A DNA stretch of 36,828 bases from an uncultured Clostridium sp. (lineage in GTDB: Bacteria; Bacillota; Clostridia; TANB77; CAG-508), in contig USDF01000009.1 of assembly GCA_900553405.1 (NCBI GenBank), forward strand, positions 1-36,828, in the 5' to 3' direction. Shown in pieces: positions 24,548-32,259 of the stretch. Made by a program: the position numbers and the translations under genes. The notes beneath the pieces were generated by a model that saw only the letters and a program-made list of their open reading frames with translations, ran no database searches and was not told the origin of the DNA. Every line of letters starts with the position of its first letter. The first letter of the stretch is position 1.

Positions 24548-24632
24548 GTTGGAAATTATAAATTTTATATTTATTATCCACATTTTATTAATGAATTGTG
24601 TATAACTTTTCTTTTAATTTCCAATTTCCAAC
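24548..24632. other. DnaA-box pair within an inverted repeat, dnaN-recF spacer
   Basis: A perfect DnaA box TTATCCACA (24574-24582) and a second TTATACACA type (24597-24605, minus strand) lie between 10-bp inverted repeats (24548-24557 and 24623-24632). This is the only perfect TTATCCACA I found in the window. It could titrate DnaA or regulate recF. Confidence 0.6.
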
Positions 24633-24650
24633 TTTTAACCTTCCTTCCTA

Positions 24651-25766
24651 TTAATCTTTTAATCTAATTGGTAATATCATATAAATGTAATCACCATCAT
24701 CAACTGGTCTTATTATACATGGAGAAATGCTTGTACCAAAGTCTATAAAAATTTCTTCATCATCTATTGCACGAAGTGCATCTAAGAAATATTTAGGATT
24801 AAATCCTGCTTCTAAGTTTTGACCTTCTGTAGAAACATACATTTCTTCTTTAGCATCACCTGTTTGATTTGTACAAGAAATTGTAACTTTTCCTATATCT
24901 ACAGAAACCTTAACTGGGTATTTTTTTTCTTTCTCTATACTAGATGCTGAAATTAAACTAATTCTTTCAAAACAATTTTGAATTATATTTTTATTTACTC
25001 TTACTCTTGTTTCCCAATTTTCAGGAATAACACTTGAATAATTTAAAAATTCTCCATCTAACAATCTAGTTACTAATTTACAATTTTCCATTTCAAATAG
25101 TGCTTGATTTTTAGCAACTCCTATTTTTATATTATCAAATGAATCTAATATAATTTTATTAACTTCATTTAAAGTTCTACCAGGAATAACTGCTGTAAAA
25201 TCATTACTACTATTTTGTAGAAATTTAGATTTCCATGCTAATCTAAATCCATCTACTGCAACTACATTTAATTTATTATTTTTTATTTCGAATAAACATC
25301 CTGTAAAAATAGGTCTATTTTCTTCTGTACTTACAGCAAATATTGTTTTTCTTATCATTTCTTTTAAAACATTTTGTTCTATTTCTATAGAATTTTCTAC
25401 ATTAATTTGTGGAAGTTCTGGAAATTCTTCTGGATTCATAGTAGCTAATTTATATAAAGAACCTTCACATTCTATTACTAATAAATTTTTTTCATTTAAT
25501 GAAATATTAATTTCTGTATCTGGTAATTTTCTTATTATTTCACTAAACATTATAGCATTAACTACTGTAGCACCTTGTTCTCTAACATCTGCATCTATAA
25601 TGTATTCTATTCCTATTTCTAAATCGTATGTTGTTAATTTAACTTCTTTATCATTTGTTTGAATTAATATACCTTCTAATATAGGCATTGTTGTTTTTGA
25701 AGCAACCGCTTTTGTTACGGAATTAATAGCTTTCAAGATTTTTTCTTTTTCGCAAACAATTTTCAT
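24651..25766 (-). CDS. dnaN: DNA polymerase III beta clamp
   Basis: 371 aa, normal length, with the three-domain clamp pattern: MKIVCEKEKILKAINSVTKA at the start, PNTEI-like LPDTEINI, FAVSTEENRPIFTG and the C-terminal P-CIIRP-DDGDYIYMILPIRL. It forms the sliding clamp on DNA. It lies directly left of oriC with a good RBS. Confidence 0.98.
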   Translation of the reverse strand: MKIVCEKEKILKAINSVTKAVASKTTMPILEGILIQTNDKEVKLTTYDLEIGIEYIIDADVREQGATVVNAIMFSEIIRKLPDTEINISLNEKNLLVIECEGSLYKLATMNPEEFPELPQINVENSIEIEQNVLKEMIRKTIFAVSTEENRPIFTGCLFEIKNNKLNVVAVDGFRLAWKSKFLQNSSNDFTAVIPGRTLNEVNKIILDSFDNIKIGVAKNQALFEMENCKLVTRLLDGEFLNYSSVIPENWETRVRVNKNIIQNCFERISLISASSIEKEKKYPVKVSVDIGKVTISCTNQTGDAKEEMYVSTEGQNLEAGFNPKYFLDALRAIDDEEIFIDFGTSISPCIIRPVDDGDYIYMILPIRLKD

Positions 25767-26093
25767 TTTTCATCAAACTCCTTTATAATATAATAAATAA
25801 TTTTAGTAGTAGTAGTAATAGGTGCTGTGGATTCTGTGGAAAACTATGTGAATTGTTTATTTCCCTTATGTTTTTGATGTTGATAATATAGTGGATAAAT
25901 ATAAAAGTTATAAACAATTAAAATTTTAAGTTGTGAATAATTAAGTTATAAACAACTTGTCTACACTAAATTCACAATAGGCTGTGGATATCAAATCAAG
26001 CTGTTCCGTAAGAAGAATTTGCTTAATTGTTTCCAAACAATCATTTTTCCAAACACCTTTTTTAAAAAATATAAATTTTTATTTATATTTAAA
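25767..26093. other. oriC: Chromosomal origin oriC (dnaA-dnaN spacer)
   Basis: No gene in 327 bp. Minus-strand DnaA boxes near consensus: 25826-25834 and 25835-25843 (adjacent), 25847-25855, 25890-25898, 25932-25940 and 25983-25991, all one to three mismatches from TTATCCACA. Next to the first pair, after a GC-containing 4-nt gap, come six DnaA-trios at 25804-25821 (TAG x4, TAA, TAG on the plus strand), then an AT-rich stretch. This is the order of the basal unwinding system described in Bacillus. A 12-bp direct repeat AGTTATAAACAA occurs at 25906-25917 and 25944-25955. Strand composition also switches around here. Confidence 0.88.
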
Positions 26094-27426
26094 CTATTGG
26101 TCCGCTAGTAAAATGTTTTTAACACTTTCCACAATTAATTTTGTGTTCTTATTTTCTTTTATTTCTTTATCTATTTTGTTACAAGCATGCATTACTGTTG
26201 TATGATCTCTATTTCCAAAGTCTCTACCTATTTGTGGCAAAGAAATTTGAGGTACTGTTCTACAAAGATACATAGCAATTTGTCTTGGAAATACTACATC
26301 ATTTGAACGTTTTGCACCAACTAAATCTTTTGGATCTATATTAAAGTATTTAGCTACAGTTTCTTGTATAAAACTTGAAGAAATAACTTTATCTTTTGAT
26401 GAAACTATTTCATTAATAGCCCACTCTGACATTTCCATAGTAATAGGACTATTTATTAATGAAGCTCTAGCTATTAATTTATTTAAGGCACCTTCTAATT
26501 CCCTAATGTTTGTGTCTATTCTATTAGCAATATTAGCAAGAATTTCGTCATCTATTATAATATTGTCTAATTGTGCTTTCTTTCTTAAAATAGCTAAACG
26601 AGTTTCATAATCAGCATTTGAAATATCAGCAATAAGACCCCATTCAAATCTTGATTTTAACCTATCTTCTAATAGATTAATATCTTTTGGAGGTCTATCA
26701 CTAGATATAATAACTTGTTTTCCGTTTTCATGAAGAGTATTAAAAGTGTGAAAAAACTCTTCTTGAACTCTCTCTTTTCCCGCAATAAATTGGATGTCAT
26801 CTATAAGAAGGACATCTATATTACGATATTTAGCACGAAATTGCTCATTTTTATTATCTTTTATAGCATTAATAAGTTGGTTAGTGAAATTTTCAGAAGT
26901 AACATATAAAATATTTGCATTTCTATTATTTCTTAATATTTCATTACCAATTGCATGCATTAAGTGAGTTTTGCCTAAACCTACTCCTCCGTAAATAAAT
27001 AAAGGATTATAAGAGGTTGCAGGTGCTTCAGCAACAGCTAAAGAGGCAGCATGAGCAAAACGGTTATTATTTCCTACAACAAAACTATCAAAAGTATATT
27101 TTGGATTTAATGTAGGATTTAAAGAACCGATAATTTATATTTTCGCTTTTATTATTTGGTTGTTTTTGTAACTCTTCTTTTGAAAGGATAGAAACACTAC
27201 ATTCTTTATTAGTTAAATAATTAAATGTATTAACTAAAAGTGAATGATATCTAGCATCAACAGAATCTTTATTAAAGACATTAGAAACAAGTAAAGTAAT
27301 ATTTCCATTTTCCATACTTTGAATTTCTATTTCTTTAATCCATGTATCATATGAAATTTGAGTCATTTCCTCTTTTAAGAGTTCTTTTGCTTTTGTAAGA
27401 AGTTCATCTAATTCTTTTTGTTGCAT
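26094..27426 (-). CDS. dnaA: DnaA initiator, interrupted by an apparent frameshift
   Basis: The ATG at 27426 follows GGAAGGA; the TTG at 27444 overlaps this RBS and is rejected. Frame 1 encodes domain I (99 residues to about 27130). The rest is +1: dropping one base near 27129 joins to GSLNPTLNPKYTFDSFVVG and gives 443 aa, the normal length. Domain III has Walker A GGVGLGKTH and the Walker B LLIDDIQF; domain IV has the signature GNRDHTTVMHA. Without the shift, frame 1 ends in TGA at 27088. The second frame has no ATG, GTG or TTG before the Walker A motif, and a TAA lies upstream. So either a single-base error in the assembly, a real mutation, or +1 frameshifting at the rare CGG codon. Confidence 0.9.
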
Positions 27427-27590
27427 TTTTTTCAGTCCTTCCAAAAATATAAAATTTTCTTAGGAAAATGAATTATATTTTTAAATTATTACATTAAAAC
27501 TCCTTTTTCCCTATTGTTTCCTTATCATATCAAAAATCAAGTTAAATAGTCAATACAAATAAAAAAAATAATTAAATTTAAATCAAAGTA

Positions 27591-27619
27591 TTGACATAAT
27601 AAGCAGTTTAATATATAAT
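27591..27619 (+). promoter_or_regulatory. Promoter of rpmH-rnpA
   Basis: Perfect -35 TTGACA (27591-27596), 17-bp spacer and perfect -10 TATAAT (27614-27619). The rest of the dnaA-rpmH spacer has no DnaA boxes that I can see. Confidence 0.88.
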
Positions 27620-27685
27620 TATAAAGCTTATTGAAAAAAGAAAAAATCCGTTATCGGTTTAAATAAATACAGGAGGTGCTAAAAA

Positions 27686-27820
27686 ATGAAAAGAACATTT
27701 CAACCTAAAAAAAGACAAGAACAAAAAGAACATGGTTTCATGAAAAGAATGAAAACTAGATCAGGAAGAAACGTATTAAAAGCAAGACGTGCAAAAGGAA
27801 GAAAAAAAATAAGTGCTTAA
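27686..27820 (+). CDS. rpmH: Ribosomal protein bL34
   Basis: 44 aa: MKRTFQPKKRQEQKEHGFMK at the start and a KARRAKGRKKISA end, the standard L34 sequence. AGGAGG sits 7 nt before the ATG. It is the first gene right of the origin, as in most bacteria. Confidence 0.98.
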   Translation: MKRTFQPKKRQEQKEHGFMKRMKTRSGRNVLKARRAKGRKKISA

Positions 27821-27824
27821 ATAG

Positions 27825-27856
27825 AAGGCCACGTAATAAAAAATGTGGTCTTTTTT
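27825..27856 (+). terminator. Terminator/attenuator between rpmH and rnpA
   Basis: Stem AAGGCCAC with GTGGTCTT (one G-U), then six T. It probably lets rpmH be expressed more than rnpA. Confidence 0.75.
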
Positions 27857-27905
27857 GCAATTTTACTTTTTTTATTGTAATTCTTTTATATAAAGGAGTA
27901 GTAAA

Positions 27906-28244
27906 ATGCGAAAAATCGATACATTAAAGAAAAATTATGAATTTAAAAATGTATTAGATAAAGGTAAATTTTATCGTGGTAAATATATAACAATATACAT
28001 TTCAAAAAATAAAAAAGAAAAAAATGTAATAGGTATAGCAGTAAGCAAAAAAGTAGGGAAGGCTGTTAAAAGAAACAGAATAAAACGTTTAATTAGAGAA
28101 AGCTACTATTTAAAAAGGAATCAATTAGAAAAAGGATATAATATAGTATTTTTATGGAATAGAAATACTTTTATAGATTGCAAATGTGAGCAAATACAAG
28201 AAGATATGTATATTCAGCTAAAAAAGGCAGGATTACTTAAATGA
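27906..28244 (+). CDS. rnpA: Ribonuclease P protein component
   Basis: 112 aa. The RNR motif region KVGKAVKRNRIKRLIRESY is clear. It binds RNase P RNA to mature tRNA 5' ends. An AAGGAG RBS precedes ATG, and the stop overlaps the yidD start (ATGA). Confidence 0.97.
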   Translation: MRKIDTLKKNYEFKNVLDKGKFYRGKYITIYISKNKKEKNVIGIAVSKKVGKAVKRNRIKRLIRESYYLKRNQLEKGYNIVFLWNRNTFIDCKCEQIQEDMYIQLKKAGLLK

Positions 28245-28459
28245 AAAAAATTGGAATTATATTAATAAATTTTTATCAAAAATATATTTCAAAAATATTT
28301 CATTTTAAAGGTGTAAATTGCAAATATTATCCTACTTGTTCAGAATATACAAAACAAGCAATAAAAAAATATGGTTTTATAAAAGGATTTTTTTTAGGAT
28401 TTAAAAGGATTATAAAATGTAATCCTTTTAGTAAAGGTGGATATGATCCTTTAAAGTAA
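28241..28459 (+). CDS. yidD: Membrane protein insertion efficiency factor YidD
   Basis: 72 aa with the family core YQKYISKIFHFKGVNCKYYP, CSEYTKQAI and CNPFSKGGYDPL. A basic, membrane-associated protein that aids YidC insertion. It overlaps rnpA by 4 nt. Confidence 0.97.
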   Translation: MKKIGIILINFYQKYISKIFHFKGVNCKYYPTCSEYTKQAIKKYGFIKGFFLGFKRIIKCNPFSKGGYDPLK

Positions 28460-28484
28460 AAAAGAAAGAAGAGGAATTTAAAAA

Positions 28485-29420
28485 TTGGGAGCAATATCAA
28501 GTATTTTTGGATATGTATTAAACTTTTTTTATGAATTATTAAATAATTATGGTTTAGCTATTTTAATATTTTCAGTGTTGTTAAGATTAATATTAATACC
28601 TATAACTATAAAACAACAAAAATCAATGAAGAAATCAGCAGAAGTACAAGAAAAAATGAAGGATATTCAAGCTAAATATAAAAATAATCCTGAAAAATTA
28701 AATCAAGAAACAATTAATTTATATAAAACAGAAAAAATGAGTCCATTTAGTGGATGTTTAACAGGAATTCTACAAATAATAATTATTCTTTCAGTATTTT
28801 GGCTTGTAAGTCAACCACTTACATATATGAAAAATCTAAAGGATACAGAAATATATAAAGAATATAAAGAAAAAGTAGATCAAGATTCAGGAATAAGATA
28901 CAAAGAAATAGGAATTATAGATTTAGCAGAATCAGAATATAAAGATATAGAAAATCAATTACAACAAGAAAATGTAGAAAATAGAGAAGAACTAGAAAAA
29001 AGAAAAGAAGAAGTAAACAAATTAAGAATAAATATGCAATTTTTAGGATTAGATTTAAGTAAAGTACCTATGCAAAGCTTAAATGATTGGAGAGTATATA
29101 TTATTCCAGTTCTATATATTATAACATCTTTTGTTTCTATAAAAATAACAATGAATGCTCAAAAGAAAGAAAAAGAAAAGAATAATAAAGACGTAATAGT
29201 TCAAAATGAAGAAAAAACTAAAGAAGATGAACTTACAGAAAGTATGGGACAAATGAATAATACAATGTTATATATGACACCAATAATGTCTATATCTATT
29301 GCAGCTATTGCACCACTTGGACTTGCTTTATACTGGCTTGTAAGCAATATTTTAATGATATTTGAAAGATTAATTATAAATAAAATTATGAGCTCTAAGG
29401 AGGAAAAGGATAATGAGTAA
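28485..29420 (+). CDS. yidC: Membrane insertase YidC/OxaI
   Basis: 311 aa, starting at TTG 28485 with GAGGAA upstream. Helices lie at about 18-40, 88-112, 203-222 and 255-290. The hydrophilic coil between the second and third (about 120-185) is long and charged. SGCLTGILQIIIIL and IAPLGLALYWLVSN are OxaI-type signatures. It inserts membrane proteins with or without SecYEG. The start has no signal-peptide lipobox, unlike SpoIIIJ-type paralogs. Confidence 0.94.
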   Translation: MGAISSIFGYVLNFFYELLNNYGLAILIFSVLLRLILIPITIKQQKSMKKSAEVQEKMKDIQAKYKNNPEKLNQETINLYKTEKMSPFSGCLTGILQIIIILSVFWLVSQPLTYMKNLKDTEIYKEYKEKVDQDSGIRYKEIGIIDLAESEYKDIENQLQQENVENREELEKRKEEVNKLRINMQFLGLDLSKVPMQSLNDWRVYIIPVLYIITSFVSIKITMNAQKKEKEKNNKDVIVQNEEKTKEDELTESMGQMNNTMLYMTPIMSISIAAIAPLGLALYWLVSNILMIFERLIINKIMSSKEEKDNE

Positions 29421-30120
29421 TTCTATTATTGCAGAAGGAAGAACAACAAATGAAGCTGTTGAAAATGGATTAAGAGAATTAAAAGTATCTAAAGATAGAG
29501 TAGATATAAAAGTATTAGAAAATGAAAATAAAAAAAGTTTTTTTAGTATATTAACACCAAGAGTAGTAAAAGTTCAACTTACAATAAAAGAAAATTCAAA
29601 TAAAGAAGAAAAAATAGAAGTAAAAGAAGAAAAGCAAAAAAGAGAATATGATCATAATGAAGAAGATATATCTATAGCTAAAGAAAGAGTAGAAGAATTT
29701 TTAAAAGAATGGTTACAAAAAGTAGATAATACATTAGAATATACAATTAAAGAAGAAGATTATACTATATATGTAGATATAAACGGAAACGCAGCAGGAA
29801 CTTTAATAGGTTATAGAGGTGAAACATTAAATTCTATGCAAACTATATTATCTACAATTGCAAATAGAAGTTTTAATAATAAAATTAGATTAATATTAGA
29901 CATAGAAAATTATCGTCAAAAAAGAGAAAAAACATTAGAAGAATTGGCAGAAAAAGTTTCTAAAACTGTATTAAAAACAGGAAAATCAATTACATTAGAG
30001 CCAATGTCAGCATATGAAAGAAAAATAATACATAGCAAATTACAAGACAATAATAAAATAGAAACACATAGCATTGGAGAAGGAGATAACAGAAGAGTTG
30101 TTATTTCTAAAATAAGATAA
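29413..30120 (+). CDS. khpB: RNA-binding protein KhpB (Jag/EloR)
   Basis: 235 aa with three parts: an N-terminal Jag-N domain (about 1-55), a KH domain with GTLIGYRGETLNSMQ and a C-terminal R3H domain (PMSAYERKIIHSKLQ, then GEGDNRRVVI). A charged linker (about 60-90) joins the first two. It overlaps yidC by 8 nt, the usual neighbour. Confidence 0.96.
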   Translation: MSNSIIAEGRTTNEAVENGLRELKVSKDRVDIKVLENENKKSFFSILTPRVVKVQLTIKENSNKEEKIEVKEEKQKREYDHNEEDISIAKERVEEFLKEWLQKVDNTLEYTIKEEDYTIYVDINGNAAGTLIGYRGETLNSMQTILSTIANRSFNNKIRLILDIENYRQKREKTLEELAEKVSKTVLKTGKSITLEPMSAYERKIIHSKLQDNNKIETHSIGEGDNRRVVISKIR

Positions 30121-30253
30121 TTTAATATAAAAAATCCGAAGTCAAAGTGAAGATTTTAATTTAAGTATATTTTTATATATTTATATTAATTTATAACTTT
30201 GGCTTTTTTATATTCTAGGAAAGTTGATAACTTTCTGTAGAATATAAATATGG

Positions 30254-30312
30254 CAGAAATTAGATTTTGTAGTAGTTTGCACTGCGTACAAAATCTTGAT
30301 TCTGGTTTTTTA
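30254..30312 (+). terminator. Terminator after khpB
   Basis: Long hairpin: CAGAA/TTCTG outside and 10-bp AGATTTTGTA/TACAAAATCT (30262-30271 with 30287-30296) inside, followed by GTTTTTTAT. A weaker long-loop hairpin (GTCAAAGT/ACTTTGGC, then T tract) lies at about 30141-30209. Confidence 0.75.
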
Positions 30313-30369
30313 TAAAATGAATATAACATAGTTTATAAAAGAAAAATATAAATGTAAAAGGAGGAAAAA

Positions 30370-31752
30370 ATGGAAACAATAGCAGCAATATCTACGGCTA
30401 TAGGTAATGGCGGAATTGGAATTATTCGTATGAGTGGTAAAGAATCCTTTAAAATACTAGAAAAAATATTTAAAAATAGTAAAGGAGAAAAATTAGATTT
30501 AAATAAAATAAAAGGTTACACCATACAATATGGAACAATTGTAGATTCAAAAACAAATGAAAAAATAGATGAAGTATTAGTTTCTTTTTTTAAAAATCCT
30601 AAAAGCTATACAAGAGAGGATATGTGTGAAATAAACTCTCATGGGGGAATGATTATAGAAAAGCAAATATTAGAGCAATGTTTGAAAAATGGAGCTATAT
30701 TAGCTGAACCTGGGGAATTTACTAAAAGAGCATTTTTAAATGGAAGAATAGATTTATCACAAGCAGAATCAATTATGGATTTAATAAATAGTAAAACTGA
30801 AAAAGAGTCAAAAGCATCTATAAATCAATTACAAGGAGATTTATCTAATAAAATAAATGAAATAAGACATGATTTACTAGATATAATGGCAGATATAGAA
30901 GCTTCTATAGATTATCCAGAATATGATATAGAAGAAGTTACAAATAGCAAAGCATTAGGTATTTTGGATAATACAAAAAATAAATTAGAAAGCTTAAAAG
31001 ATACATTTAGAAGTGGAAAAATATTAAAAGAGGGAATAAAAACAGCAATTATAGGTAGACCAAATGCAGGAAAATCATCTCTATTAAATAAAATATTAAA
31101 AGAAGAAAGAGCTATAGTGAGCGAAATAGAAGGTACTACAAGAGATACAATAGAAGAATTTATAACAATAAAAGGAATACCTTTAAAAATAATAGATACT
31201 GCAGGAATAAGAAAAACTTCAGATAAAATAGAAGAAATAGGGGTAAAAAAAGCACTAGATATAGCTAAAGATGCAGAATTAGTATTAGTTATATTAGATA
31301 ATTCAAAAGATTTAACTGAAGAAGATAGAGAAATTTTGAAATTAGCAGAAAGCAAAAATTCAATTATATTATTAAATAAAGTAGATTTAAAAGAAAATAA
31401 TTTGGAAAATAGTGAAGAATTAAAAAAATTAAATAAAAGAATAATAAAAATATCTGCTAAAAATGGAAATGGAATAGAAGAGTTGTATAATGAAATTGAA
31501 AATTTGTTCCAAATTAAAAATTTGGAAACTGATGGAGAAATAATTATTACTAATATAAGACATAAAAATCAAATTGAATATGCAATTAATAATATTAATG
31601 AAGCAATAAATGCAGTAAAAAATAATTTGCCAATTGATATAATTTCTATTTCAATAAAACAAACTTTAGAAGATTTAGGAAAAATAACAGGGGAAAATGT
31701 ATCAGAAGATATTATAAATGAAATATTTTCAAAATTTTGCTTAGGAAAATAA
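30370..31752 (+). CDS. mnmE: tRNA modification GTPase MnmE
   Basis: 460 aa. N-terminal tetrahydrofolate-binding domain, then a helical domain with an inserted G domain: G1 GRPNAGKS (229-236), G2 EGTTRDT (254-260), G3 DTAG (276-279) and G4 NKVD (336-339). The C-terminal FCLGK holds the conserved Cys. It makes the wobble-uridine modification together with MnmG, encoded just downstream. AGGAGG RBS. Confidence 0.97.
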   Translation: METIAAISTAIGNGGIGIIRMSGKESFKILEKIFKNSKGEKLDLNKIKGYTIQYGTIVDSKTNEKIDEVLVSFFKNPKSYTREDMCEINSHGGMIIEKQILEQCLKNGAILAEPGEFTKRAFLNGRIDLSQAESIMDLINSKTEKESKASINQLQGDLSNKINEIRHDLLDIMADIEASIDYPEYDIEEVTNSKALGILDNTKNKLESLKDTFRSGKILKEGIKTAIIGRPNAGKSSLLNKILKEERAIVSEIEGTTRDTIEEFITIKGIPLKIIDTAGIRKTSDKIEEIGVKKALDIAKDAELVLVILDNSKDLTEEDREILKLAESKNSIILLNKVDLKENNLENSEELKKLNKRIIKISAKNGNGIEELYNEIENLFQIKNLETDGEIIITNIRHKNQIEYAINNINEAINAVKNNLPIDIISISIKQTLEDLGKITGENVSEDIINEIFSKFCLGK

Positions 31753-32040
31753 AAAAATGCACGAGAATAAAAAATAAAAAGAAAAGAATGACAAGACAAG
31801 TAATTTTATATTGTAAATATAAAAGAAGCTTAAAATTGATTTTGAAAAGAAATTTAAAAAACACCATAATAAATATATAAGTAAAATATAAATGATAAAA
31901 ATTAACCTATACATACTAAAAATATCTTCTGAAACCTTAGAGCAGTAAGGGTTACAAAAGATAAAAGCGAACACCGACAAAATTCAACAATAAGTCAAAA
32001 AGACAAACAATAAAACAACAATATTAATATATAAAGAAAC

Positions 32041-32073
32041 AAAAAAGTTCTGTTGTCAAAATAACAACAGAAC
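32041..32073 (-). terminator. Minus-strand terminator-like hairpin upstream of mnmG
   Basis: A 10-bp perfect stem (32047-32056 with 32064-32073) is followed on the minus strand by six T. Both flanking genes run on the plus strand, so any transcript it ends would be antisense. Confidence 0.6.
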
Positions 32074-32142
32074 AAAAATTCAAGTTTCATAAAAAACAAG
32101 TAAAAATGTTTCACAAAAAAAATATTAGATGATTATAATTAC

Positions 32143-32240
32143 CAAAAGGGACAGATTAACCTTTGGGGACGTTTCCTTTTGGAGTGGTATAAAAATGAAA
32201 CAGAAGGGACAGATGACGCATTTAGAAAAGTATCTTTTGC
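32143..32240 (+). repeat. Compound hairpin repeat upstream of mnmG (copy 2 of family)
   Basis: First unit: ACCAAAAGG with CCTTTTGG-type ends around a GGGGACGTTTCC core (32143-32190). Second unit (about 32193-32240): homologous to minus-strand 195-243, with its own TGACGCA/TGCGTCA hairpin. The second unit ends just before the mnmG RBS, so it forms part of the mRNA leader. Confidence 0.6.
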
Positions 32241-32259
32241 GTCACGAAAGGAGTAAAAA

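Larger units (their letters stand above)
31753..32259. other. 507-bp gene-free spacer between mnmE and mnmG
   Basis: The plus strand is A-rich. It holds a hairpin whose T tract is on the minus strand (32047-32073), and from 32143 on a compound of hairpin repeats. The segment 31917-31985 (ACCTTAGAGCAGTAAGGG core) is less AT-rich than its surroundings and may be a remnant or dispersed element. No coding sequence is convincing in it. Confidence 0.5.
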
